Shown here piece by piece: positions 28,017 through 36,943 of a DNA stretch of 64,000 nucleotides (positions within the stretch are counted from its first letter, which is position 1; every line of letters begins with the position of its first letter). Below the pieces are notes generated by a model. That model saw only the letters and a program-made list of their open reading frames with translations, did not search any database and was not told the DNA's origin. This DNA is from an uncultured Acidobacteriota bacterium (GTDB lineage: Bacteria > Acidobacteriota > Thermoanaerobaculia > UBA5066). A program made the position numbers and the translations under genes. The DNA lies in assembly GCA_903845115.1 (NCBI GenBank), contig CAIMWE010000253.1, positions 1 through 64,000 of the forward strand, written 5' to 3'.

Positions 28017-29492
28017 GTGAACGCGGGCCGGATGGTCGAGACCGCCGAAGCGACGATATTCCCCGTGATGGCGGCGGGGGCTCACCAGGAGGCCAACGAG
28101 TTCCGGCTCGAGTGGATGGGCGACGTGGCGTCCAGAAGCGCGCTCGCCGCGTACGGGCGGCAATGCCGGGACCTGGGGGTCGGCGAGGAGGAGCCTGCCG
28201 TTCAGGCGATGTGGCTCCTCCTCCTGCGGTCGGTGCGCGGTGTCCGGGGAGGGTTCCTCGCGGTCGGCGAGCAAGGAGGACGGAGCCTCCCCCTGGTCGC
28301 CTTCCTCGCCGCCCGGGAGGAGGAGGGTGGCTCCCTCGGGAGGTCCGTTCACTCGCTGGGGTCGTCGCAGGAACCGCAGGCGTCCGAGCGCCTGCGGGAA
28401 GCACTGGATGCGAAGGGTGGAGGCGAATTCGCCCTGCTCCTGATCGACGGCAGCCAAGACGGAGAGATCGTGGAGAGGGACCTGGCCTTCTACCCGGAGT
28501 TCGTCGGTGAGGGCGGGTTCCTGGTGACGTCCGGCAGCAGCTTTCACTATGCCTTTGCAACGGACCGACCCAGGGGGAGTGCGGCGGTCTCGGACGCCGT
28601 GAACGCCTGGATTCTCGGGCAGGGGGCGGGAGCCGGCTGGGTGGAGCTGGGCCCCGTCGGGCACAGCCGCATCTTCTGGAAGGTGCCGCGGACGACGATG
28701 GTCACGATGCTCTACGACATCGGCCGCGATCGGTGGGAGCACTTCCAGCGCCCGATGAGCTACTACCTGCAGCAGGCGAGGAGGACGCTCTCGCTCTCGA
28801 ATCCGATGGTGATCCATACCGAGCCGAAGTACGCGAGCCTGCTCGGGGAGATCCGGGAGTCCTACGGCCTCGGGAAATGGACCGAGATCCGGTGCGTTCC
28901 CTACGAACAGACGGCGCTCGGCTACCGGCATCTCGCGACACTGCGCGCGAGGTGGAGGGATCCGGAATACGCCGACGCGAGCGCGAAAACGACCGCCATG
29001 CTGCCTCCCGAGTACATCCTGCTGAACTGGCTCAAGACGGAGTTCCTGGGCCTCGCCATCGACCGGGATCCGTTCCGCGCGAGCTCCTTCTGCTGGATCG
29101 ACCTGGGGCTTCACGGCCACATGCTCCGGGACGGGCACCTCTTCCGGTCGTACTCCTGGAAAGGGGCCCCGCCGGACGGGGCGAGGTTCTGCCAGGTCGG
29201 GCCGATCCGGACGGATATCCGGGGGTTCGAGGAGTCTGCCCGTCTGTCCCACCAGAACGTGGCGGCCAGCTGTTTCCTGGTCTCCCGGGCGTATGGACCG
29301 ATACTGGACCGATGGTGGGCCTTCTTCGAGGAGGCCGTGGCGGCGGGTTGGCCCACGACAGAAGAACGCCTCGTCGAGCTGATGTCGCTGGACCACCCGG
29401 AGTGGTTTCACTTCTACCCGGATACGAGAGGCTGGGAGAACGCCTTCGAAGGTCTCTTCGACGCGGAAGAGAGAATCCGGAGGGAGACATGA
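28017..29492 (+). CDS. Methyltransferase-like domain fused to an HtrL/YibB (WlaTC) domain
   Basis: A 491-residue protein starting at GTG 28017, 11 bases after the previous gene; ATG 28032 is the alternative. The N-terminal 220 residues resemble a Rossmann-type fold (FLAVGEQGGRSLPLVAFLAA, FALLLIDGSQDGEIVERDL), perhaps a Methyltransf_24 relative, but the SAM motif is weak. Residues 228-490 match HtrL/YibB: TMVTMLYDIGRDRWEHFQRP, YYLQQARRTLSLSNPMVIHT, SSFCWIDLGLHGHML. HtrL proteins sit in lipopolysaccharide and capsule loci and are probably glycosyltransferases. Part of the same operon as its neighbours. Confidence 0.68.
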   Translation: MNAGRMVETAEATIFPVMAAGAHQEANEFRLEWMGDVASRSALAAYGRQCRDLGVGEEEPAVQAMWLLLLRSVRGVRGGFLAVGEQGGRSLPLVAFLAAREEEGGSLGRSVHSLGSSQEPQASERLREALDAKGGGEFALLLIDGSQDGEIVERDLAFYPEFVGEGGFLVTSGSSFHYAFATDRPRGSAAVSDAVNAWILGQGAGAGWVELGPVGHSRIFWKVPRTTMVTMLYDIGRDRWEHFQRPMSYYLQQARRTLSLSNPMVIHTEPKYASLLGEIRESYGLGKWTEIRCVPYEQTALGYRHLATLRARWRDPEYADASAKTTAMLPPEYILLNWLKTEFLGLAIDRDPFRASSFCWIDLGLHGHMLRDGHLFRSYSWKGAPPDGARFCQVGPIRTDIRGFEESARLSHQNVAASCFLVSRAYGPILDRWWAFFEEAVAAGWPTTEERLVELMSLDHPEWFHFYPDTRGWENAFEGLFDAEERIRRET

Positions 29493-29558
29493 GGCCGGAA
29501 GCGGTGCTTCGGCGTCGGGCTGCAGCGGCGCCGGGCATGGACTGATCCCGGGAAGCCG

Positions 29559-31427
29559 ATGGCAGCCATCGTCGTGATCGACCAGCTCGCCCAGCCCTAC
29601 GACGGGATGAGCATGCTCGAAGAGCCGCTGGGTGGCTCGCAGAGCGCCGTGATGGATACGTGCCTCCGTCTTTCGGAGATCGTGGAGACCGTTCTGTTCA
29701 ACGCGGTGTCGAGCCCCAGGACCCACGGCCGCCTCCGGATCCGGCCCAACCGGCAGATCGTCCTCTCCGAGCTCGCCGACGCGCTGTGGATCGTCTTCGT
29801 GAGCTGGACCACTCCGACGGGGCTGGAGCGGCTTCCGCTGCGCAAGGGCGGCCCGAAGATCGCGCTCTGGGCGCACCACGATGTCGACCAGCAGGCGGTC
29901 CGGTTCCTCGAGGAGCCTTCCGCGCGTCGATACATCTCGAGGTACCTGTTCGTGAGCCGCTGGCAGCGCGATCGGTACATCGAGAGGTTCCGGATCGACC
30001 CGGGTGCCGCCGCCGTCATCGGCAACCCTTACTGTGAGCGCGCCCTCTCGGCGGTCGGTCAAGGCGAGAAGAGCTTCGACCGGCCGCGCCTCATCTACAC
30101 GTCGACGCCGTTCCGTGGGCTAGGCATCCTGGCGGACGCATTCCCTCTCTTCAGGCGGCGATTTCCGGACGCGACGCTGACCGTGCTCAGCGGCATGGAG
30201 CTGTACGGCTTGCGGGACAACACGCCGTACGAGGACCTGTTCGCCAGGATCGGTCGGACGCCGGGTATCACCCTGCTCCCGCCAGCCGGCAAGATCGATC
30301 TGTACCGGAGGCTCGGCGAGGCGAACCTGTTCGCCTTCCCGTCGACCTTCGCGGAGACCTTCGGCATCGCGGCGCTGGAGGCGCGCCTGCTGGGCAACCC
30401 CCTGCTGCTCACGCGGCTCGGGGCCTTGCCGGAGATCTACCCGGACGCGCGCTTCTTCGACGGGGACGCGGCGAGAGACCTGACGGCAGAACGATGGGCG
30501 GAATTCATGGCCGAAGCCTGGGAAAAGATCCGGGAGGAGCGGGCGCAGACCGCCCTTGCGATCTGCCGGGACGACACAATGCGGCTCTACGCTCCGGCAG
30601 CCGTGGCGGAACGGCTCGCGGCCGCGCTGGGGACTCCGGCCGTGCCCCCGCGAGGGGGGACGTCTGGCGGCGCCGGCCGGGCGGGCGAGCCCGGCCCGGT
30701 CGAAGGGATTTCGGCACAGGTTCCGCTCTACGTCGGACTGACGACGCTCCCGAGCCGCATCCACCACCTTCGCCCCACCCTCGACTCCCTGCGCAACCAG
30801 ACCTTCCCGCCCGACGCGATCCTCCTCTGCCTGCCGCGCCGGTCGATCCGCGAGGACTGCGCCTACGACAGGCCCGGCTGGCTGCAGGAGTACGCCCCGC
30901 TCCTCAGGATCGTCGACTGCGAGGAGGACCACGGGCCGGGGACCAAGCTCCTGGGATGCCTGGATCACCTGCCCGAGCAGGGCTGTCTCGTTCTCGTCGA
31001 CGACGACCTGGTCTATCGCCCGTTCCTCCTCGATTGCCTCTACCGCAGGCAGGTGGCGGACCCCCGATCGAGCTTCAGCTTCTGGACCTATTCCTTCGAG
31101 GGTATCGACGTCGGTCAAGGCGCCGACGGCTTCAGCTTTCACGTTCCGAACCTTGCCGGCATCCGGGAGTTCGCGGAACGTGCGGTCAGGCACCCCCAGC
31201 TGCGGTTCGCGGACGATCTGTGGATTTCCGCGTTCCTAAAACGCGCCGGCATCAGCGTCAGGAGCCTGCGGCACGAGCTTCCCGACGACGAGGACGTGTA
31301 CGAGACCGTGCATCGCGTGAATCAGCTGCGCGACATGGAAGGGGTCCACGCACGCCAAGCCGTGCTCGTGGAAGGAGCCAGGTACCTGTTCGAGAGCGGG
31401 ATGATGGCGCCGGAAAACCGCCGGTGA
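29559..31427 (+). CDS. Bifunctional glycosyltransferase (GT4 + GT-A)
   Basis: A 622-residue protein. Residues 1-360 are a GT-B glycosyltransferase of family 4: LGGSQSAVMD near the N-terminus, RLIYTSTPFRGLGILADAF and the E-x7-E element in FAETFGIAALEARLLG. A Gly/Pro linker at 365-385 joins a second catalytic domain (390-620): YVGLTTLPSRIHHL, LRNQTFPPDAILL and the metal-binding LVDDDLVYRPF. This is the third two-domain transferase in a row. The gene is followed by a hairpin shared with the convergent DinB gene. Confidence 0.8.
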   Translation: MAAIVVIDQLAQPYDGMSMLEEPLGGSQSAVMDTCLRLSEIVETVLFNAVSSPRTHGRLRIRPNRQIVLSELADALWIVFVSWTTPTGLERLPLRKGGPKIALWAHHDVDQQAVRFLEEPSARRYISRYLFVSRWQRDRYIERFRIDPGAAAVIGNPYCERALSAVGQGEKSFDRPRLIYTSTPFRGLGILADAFPLFRRRFPDATLTVLSGMELYGLRDNTPYEDLFARIGRTPGITLLPPAGKIDLYRRLGEANLFAFPSTFAETFGIAALEARLLGNPLLLTRLGALPEIYPDARFFDGDAARDLTAERWAEFMAEAWEKIREERAQTALAICRDDTMRLYAPAAVAERLAAALGTPAVPPRGGTSGGAGRAGEPGPVEGISAQVPLYVGLTTLPSRIHHLRPTLDSLRNQTFPPDAILLCLPRRSIREDCAYDRPGWLQEYAPLLRIVDCEEDHGPGTKLLGCLDHLPEQGCLVLVDDDLVYRPFLLDCLYRRQVADPRSSFSFWTYSFEGIDVGQGADGFSFHVPNLAGIREFAERAVRHPQLRFADDLWISAFLKRAGISVRSLRHELPDDEDVYETVHRVNQLRDMEGVHARQAVLVEGARYLFESGMMAPENRR

Positions 31428-31435
31428 ATCCAATT

Positions 31436-31466
31436 GCCGGACCGACCCGGCGCCTCCCGGTCCGGC
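31436..31466. terminator. Shared hairpin between convergent genes
   Basis: GCCGGACC (31436-31443) pairs with GGTCCGGC (31459-31466) across a 15-base loop. It lies between the stop of the glycosyltransferase gene and that of the DinB gene. No T-tract follows, so termination is only suggested. Confidence 0.4.
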
Positions 31467-32122
31467 TACTTCTTCTTCGCGGCCTTCTTGACCGCCTTCT
31501 TCGCCTTCACGGCCTTCTTCGGGGCCGGCTTCCCGGCCTTCCTGGCTGGCTTCGCCGCCGTCTTCGCCGCCTTCTTCTTCGGCGCGGCCTTCCGCTTCTT
31601 CGAGCCGCCGAAGAGGCCGACGCAGATCGTCTCGATCTGGCGGAGGTGGTGGAGGTCGTGGCCCGCGTACATGTGGAGCATCGCGAGGATCGACTCCTCG
31701 CCCCGCTCCGAGTGGAGGCCGACCCGGTCGAGGCTCCCCGTCGGGAGGCGGTCGAGGAGGCCGAGGTTCACCGCCCGCGCGAGGGCGAAGTCGTCCAGGA
31801 GGTCGGCCGCGGTGGTGTTCTCCACGCCCAGCATCGCCACGAAGGCGTCCTGGTCGTAGCCGACCAGGGCGGGCTTCTCTTGGGCGGCCACGAACCGGTA
31901 GCGCGAGCCGAGGATCACCTCGCCGTCCGCCAGGTGGGCCACGATCTCCTTGACCGACCACTTCTCGGGAAGCGGCCGCCGGGCCAGCTGGGCCTCCGTC
32001 AGGCCGCGCAGCGCCTTCCGCAGCCGGTCGGGGGTCGTCGCCATCACGATGATCGGGTCCTGGTCGCCGAGCGCCTCGGCGTAGTGGGCCGGAATCACCG
32101 GCCCGGGTTTCGTCGTCGACAT
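31466..32122 (-). CDS. DinB-family protein with histone-H1-like Lys/Ala tail
   Basis: A 218-residue protein. ATG 32122 has AAGGAGG five bases upstream; an in-frame TTG at 32137 lies before that site and is unlikely. Residues 1-170 are a DinB four-helix bundle with the three metal His (KEIVAHLADGE, MYAGHDLHHLRQIE). DinB/YfiT-type proteins are metal-dependent thiol S-transferases or related hydrolases. Residues 178-218 are basic, KKKAAKTAAKPARKAGK type, like bacterial histone-H1-like proteins, suggesting DNA or RNA binding. Confidence 0.82.
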   Translation of the reverse strand: MSTTKPGPVIPAHYAEALGDQDPIIVMATTPDRLRKALRGLTEAQLARRPLPEKWSVKEIVAHLADGEVILGSRYRFVAAQEKPALVGYDQDAFVAMLGVENTTAADLLDDFALARAVNLGLLDRLPTGSLDRVGLHSERGEESILAMLHMYAGHDLHHLRQIETICVGLFGGSKKRKAAPKKKAAKTAAKPARKAGKPAPKKAVKAKKAVKKAAKKK

Positions 32123-32161
32123 GACGTCCTCCTTCAAGGGTTCCTCTTTACTACGGATTCT

Positions 32162-32995
32162 TCACTTGCGGGGAGCCTGGACGGTGGAGCGCGCGACGGC
32201 GCCCAGGAATCCCAGGTTCGTCCCGGTCAGCCAGTGGCCGCCGTCGACCGGCAGGCAGGCCCCGGTGATGTACGCCGCCCGCTCCTCGTCCGCGAGGAAC
32301 GCGATCGACTCGGCCACCTCCTCCGCCGTCGTGTACCGGCGGAGCGGGATCGACTCGAGCACCTCCTGCGCCAGCTTGTCGTCCAGCCAGAGGTTCTTGT
32401 CGGTCCCTTCCGACCGGAATGGCCCCGGCGAGACCGCGTTCGACCGGATGCCGTGGCGCGCCCACTCGACGGCCAGCGTCCGGGTCATCGCCAGGACGCC
32501 GGCCTTGGCCGACGCCGAGTGGATCACGCCCGGCCCCGCGCCCCACGCGTAGTCGGCCACCACGTTGACCATCGACCGGCCCTGGCCGTCCTGGCCGTGC
32601 GCGTCGATCATCGCCCGGCCGAAGGCGCTCGAGCAGAAGAACGACCCGTTCAGGACGATCTCGATCACCGCCTTCCAGCCGTTCGGCGAGAGCTTCTCCG
32701 CCGGGCAGACGAAGTTCCCCGCCGCGTTGTTCACCAGCACGTCCAGAGGCCCCCACGCGGCGTGGACGGCCGCCGCCATCTTCGCCACGTCGTCGTCGTA
32801 CCGGACGTCGCAGACGAACGTCTTGACGTCGGCCGCCCCGGCCCGGCGGATCGCCTCCGCCGCCTCGGCCAGGACCGCCTCCCGGCGGCCGCAGACCGCC
32901 ACCCGGTCCCCGCCGGCCCCGAACCTCACCGCCGTCGCCTTGCCCAGCCCCGTGCCGCCGCCGGTCACCAGGACGGTCCGCACCTTCTTCGTCAT
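32162..32995 (-). CDS. SDR-family enzyme, 2,4-dienoyl-CoA reductase-like
   Basis: A 277-residue protein with the cofactor motif TGGGTGLGKA, then NNAAGNFVCPAEKLSPNGWK, which is typical of the peroxisomal/mitochondrial DECR branch, and SASAKAGVLAMTRTLA with the conserved Lys but no ordinary catalytic Tyr, as in DECR. The predicted reaction is NADPH-dependent reduction of 2,4-dienoyl-CoA in beta-oxidation of unsaturated fatty acids. The start is ATG 32995 with GGAGGAGA upstream. A 107-base gap separates it from malQ. Confidence 0.85.
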   Translation of the reverse strand: MTKKVRTVLVTGGGTGLGKATAVRFGAGGDRVAVCGRREAVLAEAAEAIRRAGAADVKTFVCDVRYDDDVAKMAAAVHAAWGPLDVLVNNAAGNFVCPAEKLSPNGWKAVIEIVLNGSFFCSSAFGRAMIDAHGQDGQGRSMVNVVADYAWGAGPGVIHSASAKAGVLAMTRTLAVEWARHGIRSNAVSPGPFRSEGTDKNLWLDDKLAQEVLESIPLRRYTTAEEVAESIAFLADEERAAYITGACLPVDGGHWLTGTNLGFLGAVARSTVQAPRK

Positions 32996-33102
32996 CGTCT
33001 CCTCCTCGGTCCTTCTGCTCTTCATCCGCCCAGCCCGAAGAGCCGGTCTCTTTCCGAACTCCACCAGGAACGCCCGGTCGGAGGGCGCCCCGCCCCGCGC
33101 GC

Positions 33103-34662
33103 TCAGGAGGCCGTCTTCGGCGCCCGGTCGGGTCGCGTCCCGGCCTCGGGGTTCGCCTTCGCCTTCGGGACGGGGAATCGGCCCGTCAGCTCCGCGAGCC
33201 GCCTCAGCCCCGTGGATGGCCCGTCCTGGAAGTCCCGATCCCGGGCCCGCCAGATCCAGTTCCCTCCGCCGCAACCCGGAGTGTTCATCCGGGCGTCGCT
33301 CCCGAAACAGAAGACATCCTGGACCGGGACGATCACGCGGTCGGCCACGGACGTGTAGGCCGCGCGGATCAGCTCCCAGCCGATCTCCTCGCCGATCGGC
33401 CCGACGTAGTCCCGCACCCGCTTCCGCTCCTCCTCGTCCAGCGACCGCCACCAGCCGACCGTCGTGTCGTTGTCGTGGGTGCCGGTGTAGACGACCGTGT
33501 TCCTCTGGAACCGATGGGGCTGGTACTCGTGGTCGTCCTCGGCGAAGCCGAACTGGAGCACCCTCATCCCCGGGAAGCCGGTCGCCCGGAGCAGCGCCCG
33601 GACGTCGTCGTCGATCTCGCCCAGGTCCTCCGCGACGAAGGGCACCTCGCCCAGCGCGCCGCCGATCGCGGTGAACAGCCGGATCCCCGGCCCCGGCTTC
33701 CATTCGCCGTCGACGGCCGTCCGGTCGCCGGCGGCGACCGCCCAGTACGCCGCGAAGCCGCGGAAATGGTCGATCCGGAGAAGGTCCGCCGTCCGGAGGT
33801 TCGCCCGCACCCTTTCGACCCACCACGCGAACCCCTCCTGCTCCAGCCTGTCCCACCGGTAGAGCGGGTTTCCCCAGAGCTGTCCCTCGGGGCTGAAGTA
33901 GTCCGGGGGGACGCCGGCCACCTCCTCGGCGAGGCCTTCCTCGTCGATCCAGAAGAGGCGCCGGTGGGCCCAGACGTCGGCGCTGTCCCCCGCGACGTAG
34001 ATGGGGATGTCGCCCAGGATGGCGATTCCGCGGCTGGCCGCCTCGCCGCGGACCCTCCCCCACTGGCTGAAGAAAAGGAACTGGACGAATTTCCGGTACT
34101 CGACCTCCTGGGAGAGGTCTCGCTGCGCGGCGGCCAGCGCCGCCGGCTCCCGGTCGCGGAGGGGGACCGGCCAGGCCGACCACTCGCGCCGCCCGTGCGT
34201 CGACTTCAGCGCGGCGAAGAGGCTCCAGTCGTCCAGCCACCCGCGCTGTTCCGGGGCGGCCGAAAAATCGGCGAACGCGCGGACCGCCGCCGCCGGGCCG
34301 GCGGTGCGGAAACGGGCGAAGGCGGTCCGGAGCATCGCCTTCTTCCAGGCGATCACGTCGTCGAACGGGACGGGCCCGGTCCCGACCGCCGGCACCTCCG
34401 TCAGGTACGACTCCGGGAGGATCCCGTCTTCCACCAGCAGCTCCGGCGAAATGAGGAGCGGGTTCCCGGCGAATGCCGACAGGAGCCCGTAGGGGGAGTT
34501 CCCGTACCCGGTCGGTCCGAGCGGGAGGATCTGCCACAGCTTCTGCCCGGCCTCGGCCGCCCAGTCGAGGAATCGCGTCACCGAGGGCCCCAGGTCCCCG
34601 ATCCCGAAGGGGCCAGGCAAGGACGTGGGGTGGAGCAGGAGGCCGGCGGAGCGCTCAGTCAT
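33103..34662 (-). CDS. malQ: 4-alpha-glucanotransferase (amylomaltase)
   Basis: A 519-residue GH77 enzyme that disproportionates maltodextrins. It has LLLHPTSLPGPFGIGDLG at the start, the nucleophile Asp in LLRIDHFRGF, the acid/base Glu in VAEDLGEID and the third acid in THDNDTT. The length is normal for bacterial MalQ. No other glycogen gene is adjacent. Its start overlaps the end of the RluA gene by 8 bases. Confidence 0.95.
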   Translation of the reverse strand: MTERSAGLLLHPTSLPGPFGIGDLGPSVTRFLDWAAEAGQKLWQILPLGPTGYGNSPYGLLSAFAGNPLLISPELLVEDGILPESYLTEVPAVGTGPVPFDDVIAWKKAMLRTAFARFRTAGPAAAVRAFADFSAAPEQRGWLDDWSLFAALKSTHGRREWSAWPVPLRDREPAALAAAQRDLSQEVEYRKFVQFLFFSQWGRVRGEAASRGIAILGDIPIYVAGDSADVWAHRRLFWIDEEGLAEEVAGVPPDYFSPEGQLWGNPLYRWDRLEQEGFAWWVERVRANLRTADLLRIDHFRGFAAYWAVAAGDRTAVDGEWKPGPGIRLFTAIGGALGEVPFVAEDLGEIDDDVRALLRATGFPGMRVLQFGFAEDDHEYQPHRFQRNTVVYTGTHDNDTTVGWWRSLDEEERKRVRDYVGPIGEEIGWELIRAAYTSVADRVIVPVQDVFCFGSDARMNTPGCGGGNWIWRARDRDFQDGPSTGLRRLAELTGRFPVPKAKANPEAGTRPDRAPKTAS

Positions 34663-35407
34663 CTGCGCGCATGCTACCAATCGCTCGTTCCGGGGGCCCC
34701 CCGGAAGGTCCGCCGCCCCCCTCGAGGAGCGAGAGGAGACGGACGTACTCGGCGGGGAGGGGGGCGGAGACGTCGATCCCCGCCTCGGCCACCGCCAGCT
34801 GCTCGGCGTGGAGGAGCGGACGCGTGAGGGCGGCCAGCGCCCCGCGCACCGCCGGGTCGCGGACCCCCCTCCACCGCGTCGCGCCTCCGTAGAGGTCGTC
34901 GCCCGCGATGGGGTGGCCGTGCGCCGCGAGGTGGACCCGGATCTGGTGCGTCCGGCCGGTGGCCGGCTGAAGCCGCAGGTCGGCCAGCGACCGGTACCGA
35001 CGGAGGGTCCGGTAGTCGGTGACCGCGGCCTTTCCGTCCGGGGCGGCGCGCATCTTCCTGGCATCCGCCCGGTCCCGCGCGAGCGGGTCGCGGTAGGCTC
35101 CCGCGGCCGGCACCGGATGCCCCCAGCAGAGCGCCCGGTACGACTTGACCACGCGCCTCTCCTGGAACGCCATCGAGGCGAGCCGGTGGGCCGGGGCGTC
35201 CTTCGCGAGGAGGACGCACCCGCTCGTCCCCACGTCCAGCCTGTGGACCAGGAGCGGCAGCGGGTCGGGGCAAGGGAGGCCGAGCGCCTCGAGGAGGCGG
35301 CGGACCGCCGGTTCCCCTGCCGATTCCCCGCGGGGGGTCGCCATCGAGACCCCGGAAGGCTTGTCCAGGACGAGGTACTCGCCGCTCTCGAAGAGGAGGC
35401 CGCTCAC
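34655..35407 (-). CDS. RluA-family pseudouridine synthase
   Basis: A 250-residue protein starting at GTG 35407, which overlaps the stop of the MFS gene (GTGA). The catalytic motif is HRLDVGTSGCVLLAK with the essential Asp. DKPSGVSMATP near residue 15, TGRTHQIRVHLAAHGHPI and GDDLYGG are family signatures. No S4 domain is seen. Whether the target is tRNA or rRNA cannot be told. Confidence 0.9.
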   Translation of the reverse strand: MSGLLFESGEYLVLDKPSGVSMATPRGESAGEPAVRRLLEALGLPCPDPLPLLVHRLDVGTSGCVLLAKDAPAHRLASMAFQERRVVKSYRALCWGHPVPAAGAYRDPLARDRADARKMRAAPDGKAAVTDYRTLRRYRSLADLRLQPATGRTHQIRVHLAAHGHPIAGDDLYGGATRWRGVRDPAVRGALAALTRPLLHAEQLAVAEAGIDVSAPLPAEYVRLLSLLEGGGGPSGGPPERAIGSMRADD

Positions 35408-36897
35408 CGCTCCTCCACGCTCCGCGGAAGCCGGCCGGCGACCACGACGTTCAGCAGGGCGAGGACGAGGAGGACGCCGAAGACCGGCAGGAGCGACCGC
35501 TCGATCGCCACGCGGAGGGCGGCGGCGGCCGTCTCTGCCGCCCCGGCCGGCGGGACGCTCCCCCCGCGCGCCAGGAGACGCCCCGCGCCCGCGGCCGCCG
35601 GCCCCAGGCGCGCCGCGAGCCCGGCCGAGAAGATCCCGCCGAGCGCCGCCACCCCGAGCGAGCCGCCGATCGTCCGCGAGAACGGGACGAGCGCCGTGGC
35701 CGAGCCGCGCATCGCCTCGTCCGCCGTGTGCTGGACCGTCAGGAGCTGGGCGAGGGACGACGGGCCGAGGCCCGACCCGATCACGCCGCAGACCACGCTG
35801 ACGACCCAGACCGGTGCGTCGAGGAAGGCCGAGGCCACCAGCCCCGAGAGCCCGGCGAGGATCAGCAGGGCGCCCGTTCGGGCGGTCCGGCGGAACCCGA
35901 ACCGGACGATCGCCCGGGCCCCGAGCGTGGCCGAGAGCGACCAGGTGAGGACCAGCGGGGTGACGACCGCCCCGGCCGCCCCGGCCGTCCCCCCTCGCGC
36001 CCCCTGGACGAAGAGCGGCACGAACGTGTCGACGCCGTAGATCGTCGTCCCGAGGAACAGCCCTCCCAGGTACGGCGCCGCCCGCGCGGCCGACGAGAAG
36101 AGCGCGACGGGGATCAGCGGGTGCTCCCGGCGCCGCTCCAGGCGGACGAAGACGCCCGCGAGGAGGAGCCCCGCGAGGGACAGCGCCGCCCGCGCCGCGG
36201 GCGGAAGGCCCTCCGCGTCGGCTCGCCGGGTGACGGCGACCAGGAGCGTCGTCACCGCGGCCGCGAGGAGGAGCGCGCCGGCCACGTCGATCGGGTCGGA
36301 GCGCCGGGCGCGCGTCTCCACGAGCTGCGTGGCGACCAGGGCCGCCGCCACCAGGCCGAGCGGGATGTTGATCGTGAAGATCGACCGCCAGCCGAACGCC
36401 ACCGTCATCGCTGCCCCGATCAACGGCCCCGTGAGGCTGGCCAGCCCCCAGATCCCGCTGAAGAGTCCCTGGACGCGCGCCCTCTCGTGGACCGAGAAGA
36501 GGTCCCCCGCCACCGTCAACGAGAGGGGGACGAGGCCTCCGGCTCCCAGGCCCTGGAGGGCCCGTGCCCCGATCAGCCACGGCATCGACCGGGCGAAGGC
36601 GCAGGCGGCGGCGCCCGACAGGAAGAAGCCCATCGCCACCAGGAGGAGCCTCCGCCGGCCGTAGAGGTCCGCCAGGCGGCCGTAGACGGGCATCGTCAGC
36701 GTCGAGGCGAGGAGGTAGACCGAGAAGACCCAGGAGTAGACCGGCAGCCCGCCCAGGTCCCCGATGATCGTCGGCATCGCGGTGGAGACGACGGTCGACT
36801 CGAAGGAGGCCAGGGCGGTCACCAGGGCGAGGGCGAACGTCACCCGCCGGCGGCGGGACGGGTCGAAGCGGGGAGGAAGCGCCGGGGCGTCGGACAC
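35404..36897 (-). CDS. MFS transporter, DHA2 (14-TM drug/H+ antiporter) type
   Basis: A protein of about 497 residues with 14 hydrophobic segments. The N-terminal TM1 motif FALALVTALASFESTVVSTAMPTII and loop 2-3 GRLADLYGRRRLLL mark the DHA2 family of EmrB/QacA exporters (quotations cover residues near 20-100). GTG 36897 is used as start, since a longer version from 36945 would overlap the divergent SDR gene. The substrate is unknown. Coupled to the RluA gene downstream. Confidence 0.85.
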   Translation of the reverse strand: MSDAPALPPRFDPSRRRRVTFALALVTALASFESTVVSTAMPTIIGDLGGLPVYSWVFSVYLLASTLTMPVYGRLADLYGRRRLLLVAMGFFLSGAAACAFARSMPWLIGARALQGLGAGGLVPLSLTVAGDLFSVHERARVQGLFSGIWGLASLTGPLIGAAMTVAFGWRSIFTINIPLGLVAAALVATQLVETRARRSDPIDVAGALLLAAAVTTLLVAVTRRADAEGLPPAARAALSLAGLLLAGVFVRLERRREHPLIPVALFSSAARAAPYLGGLFLGTTIYGVDTFVPLFVQGARGGTAGAAGAVVTPLVLTWSLSATLGARAIVRFGFRRTARTGALLILAGLSGLVASAFLDAPVWVVSVVCGVIGSGLGPSSLAQLLTVQHTADEAMRGSATALVPFSRTIGGSLGVAALGGIFSAGLAARLGPAAAGAGRLLARGGSVPPAGAAETAAAALRVAIERSLLPVFGVLLVLALLNVVVAGRLPRSVEER

Positions 36898-36943
36898 CGC
36901 GTCAAGGTTAGCAGCCGTAGTATCGGCTCTCGGGAGGGTCGCC

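Noticed and set aside
27594-30062. Long open frame on the minus strand (about 822 codons) opposite the glycosyltransferases
   Set aside because: It is a shadow of GC-rich genes: Arg/Pro-rich, no domain, and it covers genes with clear motifs on the plus strand.
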